A DNA stretch of 64,000 nucleotides from Codonopsis lanceolata (GCA_013146195.2 CM028377.1:100462435-100526434), one strand, 5' to 3'. Shown: positions 49,101 through 60,640, counted from the first letter of the stretch. Notes: generated by a model from the sequence alone, not told the origin. Program-made: numbers and translations.

Positions 49101-49205
49101 GTGAATCGGCCTGCGAAGAAGGGAAAACTCATCAAACATGATGAAAAGCCCAATAATACACTCACGCATGGAGAGGATAGAGGAGAGAGAGAGAGCGCTC
49201 ACCAT
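41407..49205 (-). CDS. SR45a: SR45a/transformer-2-like splicing factor, RRM exon frameshifted
   Basis: Minus-strand exons: 49203-49205 (ATG only), 49091-49110, 45307-45429, 45074-45176, 42647-42795, 41908-41977, 41407-41687 (TAG). Layout: N-terminal RS domain (MADSPRRRYSRSPSPYE, then RS dipeptides), RRM starting NTLYVTGLSTRVSEKQL (RNP2-type) with RNP1 RGFAFITM, then SRRKRPRTPTPGHYLGLKNT, the typical post-RRM linker, and a C-terminal RGG/RSP-rich tail ending SPERHYARR. Such proteins bind RNA and other SR proteins in the nucleus and control alternative splicing. Exon 5 is 149 nt where 150 is needed: it opens in frame as VASCFLVVEP and then continues as RISRGFAFITM in the next frame, a one-base loss at about 42757-42766. 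It may be a sequencing error, a damaged allele, or be bypassed by another donor. The long introns (3.66 and 2.28 kb) are where SR genes usually carry alternative exons. Confidence 0.85.
42855..42995 (-). mobile_element. tRNA-derived SINE, copy 2, in SR45a-like intron
   Basis: On the minus strand: GGGTGGGAGAGATGGCAAGG (A-box side), GAGGTCCTTGGTTCCAATCC (B box), CACACTTACCTATCAAAATA (tail). Same family as 33640-33775 and 47798-47885. Confidence 0.65.
43141..43179. repeat. (TA)n microsatellite
   Basis: About 19 uninterrupted TA units in the 2.28-kb intron of the SR45a-like gene. Confidence 0.95.
43205..43450. other. Possible organelle-derived insert in intron
   Basis: This stretch is more GC-balanced than its surroundings and reads like plant mitochondrial spacer DNA (for example TCAAATTCTCCGTCTATCAA and GGGATTAGATAAAAAAGGAG). 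Recognition is impressionistic. It sits right beside the (TA)n tract. Confidence 0.3.
46757..47032. repeat. Tandem duplication, 138-bp period, in SR45a-like intron
   Basis: Two near-identical copies start GCTCCTGAAGATGGAGTAAT at 46757 and 46895 and end GAGAGGCTATCCCATAGA. Open frames across it (minus strand 46732-47055) contain the same 46-residue repeat twice and are a by-product. Confidence 0.85.
47798..47885 (+). mobile_element. tRNA-derived SINE, copy 3, in SR45a-like intron
   Basis: TTGAGGTCCTTGGTTCCAAT (B box) followed by CCCATACCATCAACGG and ACCTATCAAAATTTTTTT. Same family as the copies at 33640 and 42855. Confidence 0.55.
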
Positions 49206-49318
49206 TTTTGCGCAGACAAGAAGAACCCTAGATCGCGAGATTGGGAATTTGAGGGTTTAGGTGAAATCACTTGTGATGTCTTTAAACTGGTCGGTGGGTT
49301 CTCTAGAAGAAACACGCA

Positions 49319-49325
49319 TTATATA
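49319..49325 (-). promoter_or_regulatory. TATA box of the SR45a-like gene
   Basis: GAGTATATAATGCG on the minus strand, about 115 nt upstream of the ATG. It overlaps CTCTCCCCGTTCG...CGGAGTA (49323-49368), which looks like a minimal Stowaway remnant. Confidence 0.6.
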
Positions 49326-49368
49326 CTCTCCCCGTTCGAAAAAGAAAAGAAAAAAACATACGGAGTAA

Positions 49369-50330
49369 TAAATTAACGTATCACTAAAATTTCAAAACTT
49401 TAATCCATTTAAAAGGTAAAATTATTTCACAACCTCTTTTCATATTTAAATTATATTACTTCTTCCTCTCCTTTTATGTAATTTTGATTAAGTGTCATTA
49501 TTGATTTGGTTTTCATTGTTGAAACATGATATCGCATGTGAATTGGATTGGTTTTGATTCGGTTTATTTTTTCTTTTCAATTACGAAGAAAAAATCGTTG
49601 ATTTGTATTTTTTTTCGATTTCAAACAAAATATCCGCTATACACTAGCGGATATTTTGTTAAACATTCGCTAGGGCGTAGCAGATGTTTTATAAAATATC
49701 CGCAAGTGTGTACCACAAGTGAGTATCTATTAAATGTTTAAAAGGGTATTTAGGTCATTTTATACATTAAATGGTGTTACGTTAATGATTTGAGTGTTAC
49801 GTTTAGGGTCACTCAAGAAAAAATAAAAGATGGATAACTACACCTCATAATCCTATTTCTACACCACATTACTCTCCACACTCCACTTCTTTCACACATC
49901 TCTACACCCGAGTACCTATTGTACCCTTTTCCAACCAACTCGATTAATAATCCACCAACCTGGTTAATTGCATACCTACCCCTCCCACCAAAGTCGAAGG
50001 AGCCTTTGAACGCACGAACACAACTCCCTCCCCCTCCAACACCCAAACTCTACAATTCATCCAAGGTGAAACGAACCAGCAGCAGCAAAACAACAACAAC
50101 ATCAACATTTTGTATTTCAGATTCTATTTATTCAAGTTTTGAAACTTATCAATAATGTCTTCATCTATTAGTATAAATTTTCATCATATTCTACATTTAA
50201 ATACTAGTTTTAGGTCTAATTTAAATATCAATAACCATGTAGAGTTAAATACTAGTATCAAATGCATGAATTTGTGTTGAATTTTCGTAAAAACAAATAC
50301 AAAAAAAATTGAATTTTTTTCCCCACTTGA
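49369..50330. other. Intergenic with a perfect 15-bp hairpin
   Basis: No gene recognised. AACAAAATATCCGCT at 49624-49638 is perfectly inverted at 49646-49660 around a 7-nt loop, with a related TATCCGC repeated near 49699. A short frame at 49919-50155 has proline-rich sequence without a known domain. Confidence 0.45.
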
Positions 50331-50401
50331 TGTTTGGACATGGTTTGATGAACACTCAATAAGTTATTTATCTCAAGTTGGTCAAACACTCAATGGGTTG
50401 T

Positions 50402-52431
50402 TGTTGGTCCACAATGATGCTCAAATAGGCTAGAGGGGAGGTTGAATAGCCTATGATGTCATTTAAAAAAAATTTCTTTTGGTTACAGTTAAAGCATAAG
50501 TTTTAATGGCATAGGCAGTTAACATGTTTAGCATGTCTGCTGGTAGTACTGAATAGCAAACTTGCTCATAGCAGAGTTGCCAACCCTGCTGATGAACTGT
50601 CTGTAAATCAAAAGCCTGTTGAGAAGAGTTTAAGCATTGGAAATAGAAAGGTTTAGATTTAGAAAAGTCTTAAGTGGATGTACACGAATGTATGATCAGA
50701 ACAACAACACACTTAATTCTTCTTCAAATGCAGATTTTAGGAACTCATTAGAGAATAGTTTTTCAAATGATAAAACAATTTATAAAAGCTCATAGAGAGA
50801 TAAAGACTGAAGGATAAATTATTTAAAGAACATCTGAATTTATTCAAAGATAAATTACAGATTACATCTGTCTAATTACTCTATGTAAAGTTTATGTCCT
50901 CGTCCTTCCAAGCCTTAATCTTTACTTAATTATCTGTAACCAAATTCTTAAGTAAAATGGGCAATAGGGGACGAGAACGAGAAACTAATATGAGAAGAGA
51001 ATTTTCAAGGTCGTTCAGATAAAGATTATCTGAACGATTGAGTGCAGAGCACTCGACCTTCCATGATGAGTAATTATTGCACAATCGACAACATTTGTAT
51101 AGGAATACAAATATGAAGATATGAATACAATATCTACAGACAGCTCTTCGTCTTCCTTGGGTACCATCTAAATTATATCTGTAGAACGATCCAAGAGCTT
51201 GACATCTAGCTTTAGGGATGGAATCCTGAAGCTCAGCTAAAGGTTGAGTTCTTCGAAGAAGAGTGAAGAACTCAAATCAAGAACTGGTGATTGACCAAGT
51301 TTTTGATCTCTGTCTTTTGAAGTTTCTGATCTCTCTCTCTCTCTTCTTCTTCTTCGAGCTTTTCTTCCTAGCAATCCACTGAGAGTGTTTTGCTAAGGTC
51401 TGGGTAGGCTCACTGCAATCTTCTTGTGAAAATATGAGAATCGTTTGTGAAGACGATCTCTTGTAGATCTTACAACTTCTTTGAGGTTCTTGTTGCAGGT
51501 CTTCTTAATTCATCACGCTCTCTTATTTGAAGAAGAAGGGTAGATTTGTTATATAAACCGGAGAATTTTGATCGTTGGGATCTGCCGATAGATTTTGTAT
51601 CCGTTGAATGATTTGTCTTTATAACTGATGGATAAAGATGTTGTTCAATAGATCTTTAACTGTTGGATAAAAGATTTCATTCTTTAGATCTTCGAACTAT
51701 TACCCTGTCAGACCGTATGATAAGTTCTTTGAAGGATCATTGAAGCCATTGATGCGATCCGTCGTCAATAAAGTAGATTCTTTTTATTGTTTCAGACCAC
51801 GTGATTGGAAGGGCGAGAAAGTCTTGCAGTATCAGGAGTGTCATGCTTCATCAAGATTTGAATGATGTTGAAGCTTAACGTATTTGTCTTGTTTCCATCT
51901 GCTGCAATCTTGTGTCCTCAGAAGACGTGCGAACCAAGTCTGCTGGTGAGAAGTTCACTTCTGATGTATGAGTCTTTTGTAGGAAAAGACTACTGGTTAT
52001 GTTGTGAACATTCAAACCATAGCAAGTCTGTTGGTGGTAAGTCTTTAAGGTGTTCAGCGATGCACATGATAGGTCTGCTGGTGATGAGTCCTTTGAGAAA
52101 CTTTGTCACTGTAGCACGTCTACTGGTGACAAGTCTTTAAAGTGTCCTTTAGTGCATATGACAAGTCTGATTAATACTTTTGACATTACCGCAAGTCTGC
52201 TGGTACTTGGTGCATACGAAGTGCTAGTCTATTTGCTCATCATGTAGGAAGGTAGGACATGATCAGGTCGCACATAATCTACGACTTATGTGATGTCACA
52301 CGAGTTGTTACGCTAAATGGTACGCAGACCTTTTAGCCACTAGTGATGACTCACTATAATGAGAACAAGCAAATAATCAAATATAGAATATGCAAGATGA
52401 TAAGTAAATTATCAAGAGGCATATTCCAATA
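50402..52431 (-). mobile_element. Solo LTR of a Sirevirus-like copia element (2.03 kb)
   Basis: Begins (plus strand) TGTTGGTCCACAATGATGC and ends ATTCCAATA, flanked by the 5-bp duplication GTTGT (50397-50401 and 52432-52436). The end AATA instead of the expected AACA fits one C-to-T change. The GGCTAGAGGGGAGGTTGAAT block near the start is shared in kind with the LTR at 58620. There is no internal coding region. About 51930-52210 holds repeated AAGTCTGCTGGTG motifs at about 70-bp spacing. Confidence 0.7.
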
Positions 52432-52660
52432 GTTGTTCATCTCAAGATGGTCGAACATTCAATAGGTTGTTCATCTCAAGCCGATCGAGCATCAACGTGG
52501 TGTTCATCTCACTCGCCGGATAGTCTATGGATCGTTCATCTTACTCGGCCGAACTTCCCATGGGTCGCTCATCTAACTCGGCCGGACACTAAGGACACAA
52601 TTCATCACACACTGACCGAACTCTCCCTTAGTTTTTCATCACAGACTGGCCAAATTTTAG
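52432..52660 (+). repeat. ~35-bp minisatellite interrupted by the solo LTR
   Basis: Repeats of GTTGTTCATCTCAAG, GGTCGAACATTCAATAG and variants with CTCGGCCGA. Matching repeats at about 50340-50401 on the other side of the solo LTR show that the LTR inserted into this array. Confidence 0.7.
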
Positions 52661-52865
52661 CCTAAGCACACTTTACTTTACTTGCGTGATTTTGTTGGAA
52701 CTAGTACCTAAGTATGATTAATTTATGTGATGTTTAGAGGATAAGAAATCATGAAATTTTATGAGAGGAGACCAAGGAGAAGGTCGACGGCATCGGCTAG
52801 AAAAGAAATGGAACAAGAACGTCAACAAGAACCAGAAGTACAACTCCAACAACCACATGAGATGT

Positions 52866-55036
52866 TGTAATGAAATTTGGATTCCACTAATAGGTGGGAT
52901 TATGAACTTGAATTGAACTAGGGCTTGATTTGATATTAATCAACTTAGGCTTCCATCTTCTACTTGACTTATTTATACGTGAACTAGGGTTCCTAAATGG
53001 AACGAGAACCTAGCTATGCCTTAAACAAGAACATAGAAGGGCTAGAAATGCATATAGCATTTATACGCATTTATACCCTATTTGGTTGGAATTGTAGTAA
53101 AGACTCAACAGAGTCGAGCTTAAAGAACACTTGAACCTTACGGGGATCATGGTGAGATCATACGTTAACTAGATTCCATTTGACTAGGTTACTAGTAGTT
53201 GGAACTTAAATTGATTAGTGTGGACAACTTGACACTTATTCTTTCGAGACTCAATTGAGCTTCAAACGAGATTTAATGATTATTACAATTATGTGCATAA
53301 TCATGAATATGTAGTAGAGGAATTCACCTACTTGACATTAGACGAGTTGTTCGTTCCTTATTTGGTTTCATGGCAAGTAAACATCTACTTGTACATTACA
53401 TATAAATCTAGCTGGCATTATTTGAGTTTATACGTTGATGGTAGGATGATGCATTGTCTTCACGAATTATGGGATTCGTGATTTCTATGCATCACCGTAC
53501 CTGAGACAGTTCACACACCCTCCACTGTTGGCCACAGTGGGGAAGTTAGCCCATTGCCGTAACCAATAGAGTGCATGGATTATGCTAATTCGGCTGAGGG
53601 GTGTCCTCAGTACATCGATGTATCAATCACGTACATCGTAGTCACGAAACAATTTAACGGTTGTTATTGCATGAGCAACACAATGACAATGATTCAGTAC
53701 CTTCTCTATCCCTTATATGGCTTACTATGGGCACTTATGTGATAACAAAGTGTTAGTTAAACATGAGATCTAATTGACCGTGTTTATCTTGATTGTGTAT
53801 TATTGAAATACTTGAGGTGTATATTTGTACGTATATATACTTGTACATTATGATTCTATGAACGATATGATATGTATATATTTAAACATACATACTTCTA
53901 CTTGATGATTCTATGAAAGATTTGATGTGTATATATATAAATATGCACACTTATACTTAATGATTCTATGAACAGTTTGATTAGTATATATATAATTATA
54001 TATACTTGCATATGATATTTTTATGGGAACTACGATCTAATTCATTTGATTTGTGTTTGAACAGGGAATTACACTCTGGTTCATTTGGACGATTTGGTAA
54101 GTAAGAAGAAATGGTTATCATGTGGAGTATCTAAACGATACGACGCATCTTCATGGGTTTTAGGTCATTTGTAAAATAACACCATGATCTCTTTTATGTT
54201 ACATAATTATATGTTACATACCTCTTGTAATAGCGTACTGGGTTATTATGACTCATTCTATACTTTGTTTCTAGTTGCAGTAAATTGGTAGCCGCGTTGA
54301 GGTCGAGTAGATCGTGATTGTAGCAGAGCGCAGCTGATCGATAGATCGAGATTAGATCGTGTGGTTCATTCTAGTTGCAGCAGACTTTCCCCGAGTAGTA
54401 GCTTGTGGAGTCCTATTTATTTTTAGCATCGTCACTTATATTATGTACTTTGCTATTCTTATGAAATCGATTTTGTAAAGTTATTTAGACTTTACGGTCG
54501 GGTAGAGTACTTGGGTATTTGTTTTGATTCTTCCTTGGGTCAACGTGTTGTATCGTGCCATTGTTCGTGGTTTTAATATTTATTTTAGTTGTCTCCCGGG
54601 CATACAGTAGCTTTGGGGTTTTTCCTTATTCTAAGTTGTTATAGTTGTTAGTTAACCCCGGTATGCTTTAGTCGTGGGTAATTGTTATATAAGGTGGTCC
54701 TTTGTTGAAACGCCGGCCTAGAGTGTCGATGGTTTGTTCAACGTCTGCATTGTTGCGGCATGCGAGTTTTGTTTTTTTCCCTTTTGTGAGATAATGTATC
54801 TCTTAGGTTCTTTGGCTTTGGTTTCGAGCTTTATAGCTCGGAGTTTCATTTGGTTAACGCTTCTGCATCTTCGATTTTTTGTAAACTCGTATTTTAGTAC
54901 GGCTTTATGTTCATGTTTTGGAGCTTGTTAGCTAGACTGCTCGACTCGCACTACTATTTAACAAGTGCTTGTCTTCTTCTTATGCAACTTTCAGCGGCTT
55001 GGGATTTCATGTTGAAATCCGGGTCGAGTCGTGACA
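52866..55036. mobile_element. Probable long LTR fragment (TGTAATG...GTCGTGACA)
   Basis: The right end GGGTCGAGTCGTGACA is of the same style as the solo LTR at 22049 (GGTCGGGTCGTTACA in inverse). Flanking pentamers GATGT and GATAC do not match perfectly, so limits and identity are tentative. Immediately upstream (52755-52862) is a short arginine- and glutamine-rich frame that may be a gag start. Confidence 0.4.
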
Positions 55037-55323
55037 GATACCATGATATGGGAATCTTTAAAAAAGTGTTACGTCCTGGTTTAAAAGTACTCTTTTTTAA
55101 TTCAAGACTTAGATTATTCCCAGGAAAATTAAAATCGAAATGGTCTTGTCCTTTCATTATAGTACGAATTTATCCGCATGGAGTAGTTGATATTAAAAAT
55201 CCAAAGACTGATGAGATTTTTAAAGTGAATGGTCACCGATTCAAACCTTATTTCGAACCCATGTCAGTAGAGATAACAATTGAACTCATTCATCTCTCTG
55301 ATATGGAACCCCCAAAAGACTAG
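55037..55323 (+). pseudogene. Ty3/gypsy integrase C-terminal fragment (Athila/Tat-like)
   Basis: The frame reads YHDMGIFKKVLRPGLKVL, FNSRLRLFPGKLKSKW, FKVNGHRFKPYF and ends PPKD. These are the conserved C-terminal phrases of gypsy integrases of the Athila/Tat kind. The catalytic core and all upstream pol domains are absent: the frame before 55037 is LTR-like DNA. After the stop, AGGTGGGAGGCAACCCAC (55367-55384) is the characteristic spacer following pol in these elements. Confidence 0.8.
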
Positions 55324-55429
55324 GTTTGTAGTTAGGTCGAGCCAATGACATTAAACAAGTGCGTTAGGTGGGAGGCAACCCACTTTGATGAAATTTTATT
55401 TTCTTTCGTAGTGTAATTTAAATATGTTG

Positions 55430-56292
55430 TTCTCCATCTTATTTGATTATGAGCATTTAAATTAAAATTTTTCCAGTATTGGTATAATTCAAGTTTGAGG
55501 GAAAAAAGCATCATAGTGTTGTATTTATATGTTTTCTAATATTTTAGTGTAGTAGGTTAGTAGAATTTTTAGAGTGCAGGAAAGAAACGACCTAAACGGA
55601 ACGTAACGGAAGGACTAAAACAAAGACATCTGAAAATTTGTGAAAAAGCTCCTAGGGCAAACATTCTATGACCCTTACGGATGCAAGGTCTTAATACCTT
55701 GCGGCCGCAAGGCCTCATTAATAATGGATGACTCGTGACCCTTGCGGCGGCAAGCCTAAGGACCTTGTCCCCGCAAGCCTTGCATGAGCTTCTATACCTA
55801 TTGACTGAGACCCTTGCCAACGCAAGGCTTGTGGCCGCAAGGCCCCCTTTTTAAGTTGAATCAAGCTCCATCTTATTTGATTATGTGCATTTAATTTAAA
55901 TGTTTTCCAGCATTGGCATAATTCAAGTTTTGGGGAGAAAAGCATCTCAGTGTTGTATTTATATGTTTTTAATATTTTAGTTTAGAAGTTTGTGTAGAAT
56001 TTTCAGAGTGCAGGAAAGAAAGGGACCTAACGAAACATAACAGAATGACTAAAACGAAAACTGCCAAAAATATATGAAGCAGCTCCCAAGGCACACAATC
56101 TGTGGACCTTGCGGATGCAAGGCCTAAAACACCTTGCGGCCGCAAGGCCCTATTAATGACAATTAATGCGTGAAGCATGCGGCGGCAAGCCCAAAGACCC
56201 TAGCCCCCGCAAGCCTGCATCAGCATCCGTGCCCCTTTGACTGGGTACCTTGCAGACGCAAGGTATAAACACCATGCGGACGCAAGGCCCTC
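55430..56292 (+). repeat. Duplicated ~430-bp block rich in CTTGC...GCAAG dyads
   Basis: Copies at 55430-55855 and 55866-56292 both start CATCTTATTTGATTATG, pass through GAGTGCAGGAAAGAAA, and contain several short palindromes such as CCTTGCGGCCGCAAGG (includes a NotI site), CCTTGCGGATGCAAGG and CTTGCCAACGCAAGG. Downstream TTTATAAGCC (about 56293) and a leader-like CT-rich stretch suggest the block is U3 of an LTR. Frames on the minus strand here are incidental. Confidence 0.8.
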
Positions 56293-56582
56293 TTTATAAG
56301 CCAAAGCAAAACAACCACAACAGTTCACAAAATTTCAGCTTTCTCCTCCCAAAAGCATCTGACGATCTCTCTCTCTCCCTCAAGAATTCCGGCAAGGCTC
56401 TCTAATTCCAGCCAAGTCCCAAGACTCAAGTGCCTTTCTCCTTCAAGCTCCATCACCTCCACCCTCCATTCAAGACTTGAAGAAGAAGTGCCGCTAATGT
56501 TGTCGATGTCAAAGCCCCGGAGTTCCGACCAACCAATCATCTCAACTAAAAGCATTGCGCAATCCATGTATTTTCTATCCCC

Positions 56583-56705
56583 TCTCCATTAAATTGTTGA
56601 ATTGTGCACACCCATCAAACGAGGGCACCCCAACAAAGCATTACGTTCAACAACAAAACAATGGTGCTCACCCATCAAACGAGGGCACCCCAACAAGCAT
56701 TTTAG
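56583..56705. repeat. Short tandem duplication
   Basis: CACCCATCAAACGAGGGCAC followed by CCCAACAA...GCATT occurs twice (about 56609 and 56661), period about 52 bp. Confidence 0.7.
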
Positions 56706-58128
56706 TTATGTAGCTTACCTCCGCTCGAATATTATCATGTGAAGTCCTTCCATTCATGGCACCTAAAGGCTACAACGCAGACACAAGATTGATCCTTGAG
56801 CCCTAAAAAAAAGGGAAAAATGAAAGGTAGAATGAAAAAATAAATCTTAGAGGAGTGTGAAACAATGTTATTGTCCTCATTATATGAGTTCAGGAGTTGA
56901 AAACTCCATAAAGAGTTTGGAGGTTGTTATAACAATCAGTAAATAAATAAATAAATACCCCTTCCTTGATTTGTGCATATTGCCAGTTTTTTCGACTTAA
57001 TTCATACAACCACTTAATTCCTACAACCAGAGCTTGCTTTTTCCATTAGATAACTCAGTCACTTTTGGGTGCATGCTAAATGATGTTAAAGAAACCATTC
57101 AATCTCTTTTTTCAAGTTATGCATTTCTCATTCCTTTTTGAAACATGCTAACTTTATTGATTAGTCCAACTCTTTTCATATCAAGGGGCACATGGTACAG
57201 GGGTGGTTATAGAGGAAGCACATTAGTTTTCCCATAAGATGACAAGTTCTGCAGGCAAGAAATGAGTTTTTCTATTTATCAAATCTTTACCTTTTAACAA
57301 CTTTTGTGCATACTTAAGTGTTGATCTTCCATAAAACAAGCTCCGTCGGAGTTGAAAACCTAAAAGTTTTCGTTTTTGATTTTGTTGGACTCGAAAATGA
57401 GTTTTCTATTAGATTAATCGGTCACATTTGGGTGCATCCTTCTAAGCCGAAAACCAAATGATCATCTCACTCAAAATGGTTGATTCTATATTATAATTGT
57501 CCAACAGCCCAAAGCCAAATGACTCTATCTGAAGTACACTGCTATTGTCATGTAAATGTCCAATTGAAATCATATTTCATTCTTTGATTGCATTTCGTTC
57601 TTTAACGTAGGGAAATTGATATGCCGAGAAAAAAGAGATCAATTCTTTCTGTTTCTAAAGGTTTTTCCTCGACACTCAAAATCAGACATTCATAAAGAGT
57701 GAAAACTGGGCTAAACCAAGTCAAAATCAGAATCAATGAAATGAGAATGCTGACATTATTATAATCCTCTTTAAAAGACTCCAAATTAGCAATTGAACCC
57801 AATGGTCAGCATTAAATCTAAACTAGCCATGGCCTAACATTAACCTTGCAATTCAATGTACAAAACCCAATTGCTAGAGAATAGAAAATTAGTTTCAAGC
57901 TTTGCATCATCGTCATGAAGACCAAAAATTATTACATTAGCTACTTTACATACCATCAGCTATTAACCCTATTTATTTGTAGACACGCATACACACAACA
58001 CACACAAACAAAACAACTAATGTAGTACATTCAATAAAACAAATAACTATAACCCATGAAGACTAGGGTTCTAGCCCAATTTTCCTTCCAATATATGCTT
58101 TAAATTAGATGGGTAGATGGATACTTAC
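56706..58128. other. No gene recognised
   Basis: AT-rich spacer with a TAAA microsatellite near 56940. If the putative leader exons at 58129-58540 are real, this stretch would be intron or gene body on the minus strand, but no further exon could be identified. Confidence 0.35.
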
Positions 58129-58540
58129 TGGCAACAATACAACTGGGACACAAAGTGAGAATCGTGCATCTGTAATAGGGGAAATCAACATTTATTTGTA
58201 AACAAACTTAGGGCATAACTGTGTAAGCATGGTTAGGGCACAAATTAGGGAATGAGAGACATGGATGCTTACCAGATGAACTCGCATTGATCGGCAATAG
58301 CAGATAGATTCAACAAGAGAGAAAAGGAGATGAATGAGAAAGAGAGATGTTTACTAGAGAGAGAGAGAGGGGGAGATGGAGACACAGAAGGATTTTGTGA
58401 AAATAGCAACGAGATTGCAACAATAGAGAGAGAGAGAGAGAGAGAGATAGAGTGAGCTTTAGCTCTATATTGTGCAATAGGCGGGAGGGAAACTAAAAGT
58501 CGCGGGGGAAATTTTTTGGAAATTTTTTTGGGATACAAAT
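58129..58540 (-). other. Possible 5' exons of an unidentified gene
   Basis: On the minus strand a CT-rich leader-like segment (58538-58273) ends TTCATCTG followed by a GTAAGC donor. After a short intron, an acceptor TTACAG precedes a 41-nt segment (58169-58129) ending CCA with a GTAAGT donor. Joined, one frame reads INASSSDARFSLCVPVVLLP. I recognise no family and find no continuation; it may be a gene fragment or a non-coding transcript. Confidence 0.3.
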
Positions 58541-58619
58541 GGTATTATCTTAATTTATAATTAAGAATTTAGTGTATCAATCATTCCGATCTCAAATTAT
58601 CAATAGTGCCCATACTTGG

Positions 58620-59889
58620 TGTGGGTCCCAATGAGCACAATAATAAGCTAGAAGGGGGGGGGGTTGAATAGCTTATTAAACACTTAAAAACTTTTAAGTA
58701 AATTCCTGAAAGTTACTTGCAATCTATAGAAAAGAATCAAGTAGCGGAAGACTTTCAAGAAGGTTGTTCCAGGTCTGCCGATAAGTACTACCGGTAGACC
58801 TTTGACAGTTTACTTAAGTTCTGCTGTAAATGGATAAATATAAACAAAGATGATAAGCAGTTCAAGTATCAGACAAACACTAAGGAATAACACAAGTGTT
58901 TTGGGATGGTTCACACTATAATGAGTGTTACGTCCACCACCAAGGCAGTCAACCTTGGATTTAAATTGTGCACTATGTTTTCCACTTAGATCAATTACAA
59001 AGAATATCTCTAATGGATCGTGTACAAAATATTGACTTGTGTTTGGGGTCTAGGGAATTAAATATCTGTAAAAACAGGATATTTAATTCGTGCAGAAGTA
59101 TAGTTAATGAATGTAAACAACAAGAAGATAAAACAATAAGTGTTGATGAGCAGCTTCTTGTTGTTGACGAGGACTTCTAGATCTGTTGAGGATCTCTTGA
59201 TTGCACTGAGCTGAAGGACTTGGAGTTATGAAGTTTCAGAGCAATCCTTTTAGTGTTCGATTGATTCTGTACAGTTGTGTTTGTTCCAGTCTTCAATGGC
59301 AGTATTTATAGCCGGTGCACTTCAAAAGATCCGTTGGAGAAGATGGATACTTCAACAACTCTTTTCATCAATGCATTAAATGCATGGGGTCGCCAATGTG
59401 ATTTTCGTCTTCACGATATCTAGAGCAGTGGAATGATTTCGAGATCTTGAAAAGGTGGGCGATCGGTGTCAGATCTGAGAGTTGTAGCAGAAAGTAGGGG
59501 ACAGTCTGCTTTTCCTGCTTTCACTGTTCAGGACGAAAAGTCTTCCTGTTTTTCGGAAAAGGTTGCTTTCGGCGGCTTGACATGTCAGGGAATGTCTTGG
59601 ATTAATTCAAATAACATATTGGGATAAGTTTGAATTAATCCAATCAACCTTTGCTGGATAGGACACGCCAGCCAGACAGGTGGACTCTAGGTCTACCGAT
59701 CTTAAGCTTTAAGCAGGTCTTCCGGTGAAGCTGTGAAGAGATCTTCCGCTGAACCTGAAAAGTCCTATAAAAACTATACAAGGCAAAGTTCTATACACAG
59801 TTGCCACGCTAATCGATACGCAGCCGATTAGCCATTCAAGTATAAAACTAATGTAACGAGCGTATATAAATCTAACATAAGAATCAACA
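58620..59889 (-). mobile_element. 3' LTR of a Sirevirus-like Ty1/copia element
   Basis: On the minus strand the LTR starts TGTTGATTCTTATG (59889) directly after a polypurine tract and ends near GGGACCCACA (58620; the outer limit is uncertain by a few bases). It contains GTCTACCGATC, GTCTTCCGGTG and GAACAACC... motifs repeated, and a long C-tract (AACCCCCCCCCC on the minus strand). Size about 1.27 kb. The same element continues upstream (minus) with env-like and pol sequence to the window edge. Confidence 0.75.
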
Positions 59890-59900
59890 ATCTCCTCCTA
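59890..59900 (-). promoter_or_regulatory. Polypurine tract of the copia element
   Basis: AGGAGGAGAT on the minus strand lies immediately before the LTR start TGTTG. This is the plus-strand primer site for reverse transcription and fixes the LTR boundary and orientation. Confidence 0.75.
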
Positions 59901-60640
59901 TTTATATCTCGGTCATCATTACTACAAATGAGGGCTTAAAACGTACTATTTGATAGATAATAACATGTCCGAGAATTTATATATATATGTAGAACTAAGA
60001 CATGCCTCTATCAAATGTAATAACACCTCAAATGTAAGGACTAATCTAAGTGCATACAAGAATAAGAAAATCATAGAGAGCAAGACACGATTAGTAGCAG
60101 TTCAAGTAAATTTAAACTGATTGTTTAAATTCTAAATAGATAAGAAAATAAAGCAACAAGAATTTAAACAAGATAATTTTTGAAAGGCAAGTAATCATCT
60201 GTATTTATAAACAAGATGTTTACATCCAACAGAGTTTTCAAAAAAGTAAAGATAAATACAAAGGTAAGGGAAGAAAAGATACATAAACTACCAAGGTCTT
60301 TTCCCTTTTCCTTGTCTGCAGCCTCCTTTTCTCTTTCTTTCGCTCAAGTTCTTCCACTCGCGTTGGTATTCGCCATCCGCATCGGCCGGAGGTCCGTGGA
60401 ACGAGAACGGTAGTCCGGCTCTTCACGAAGACGGCTGTTCTCTTACATCAGCATTCTGTTGATAGACCTCATTTGCTTCTCCTCCATGATGGCCAGATCA
60501 CGATCACGGTTGGAATTCATGACGTCGTGTGCAGAGTTTCGAGCTAGTTTGTTGAGTTCGAGAACTGGAGGACGACCGTGGCCGAGATGAAGAGTGATGG
60601 CATGGAATAACTCGAGGAAAAGTGAGGAGCAGATACGGAC
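59901..60640. other. Spacer between env-like region and 3' LTR
   Basis: Untranslated part of the copia element on the minus strand. No open frame with recognisable content; short frames at 60216-60426 are shadows. Confidence 0.4.
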
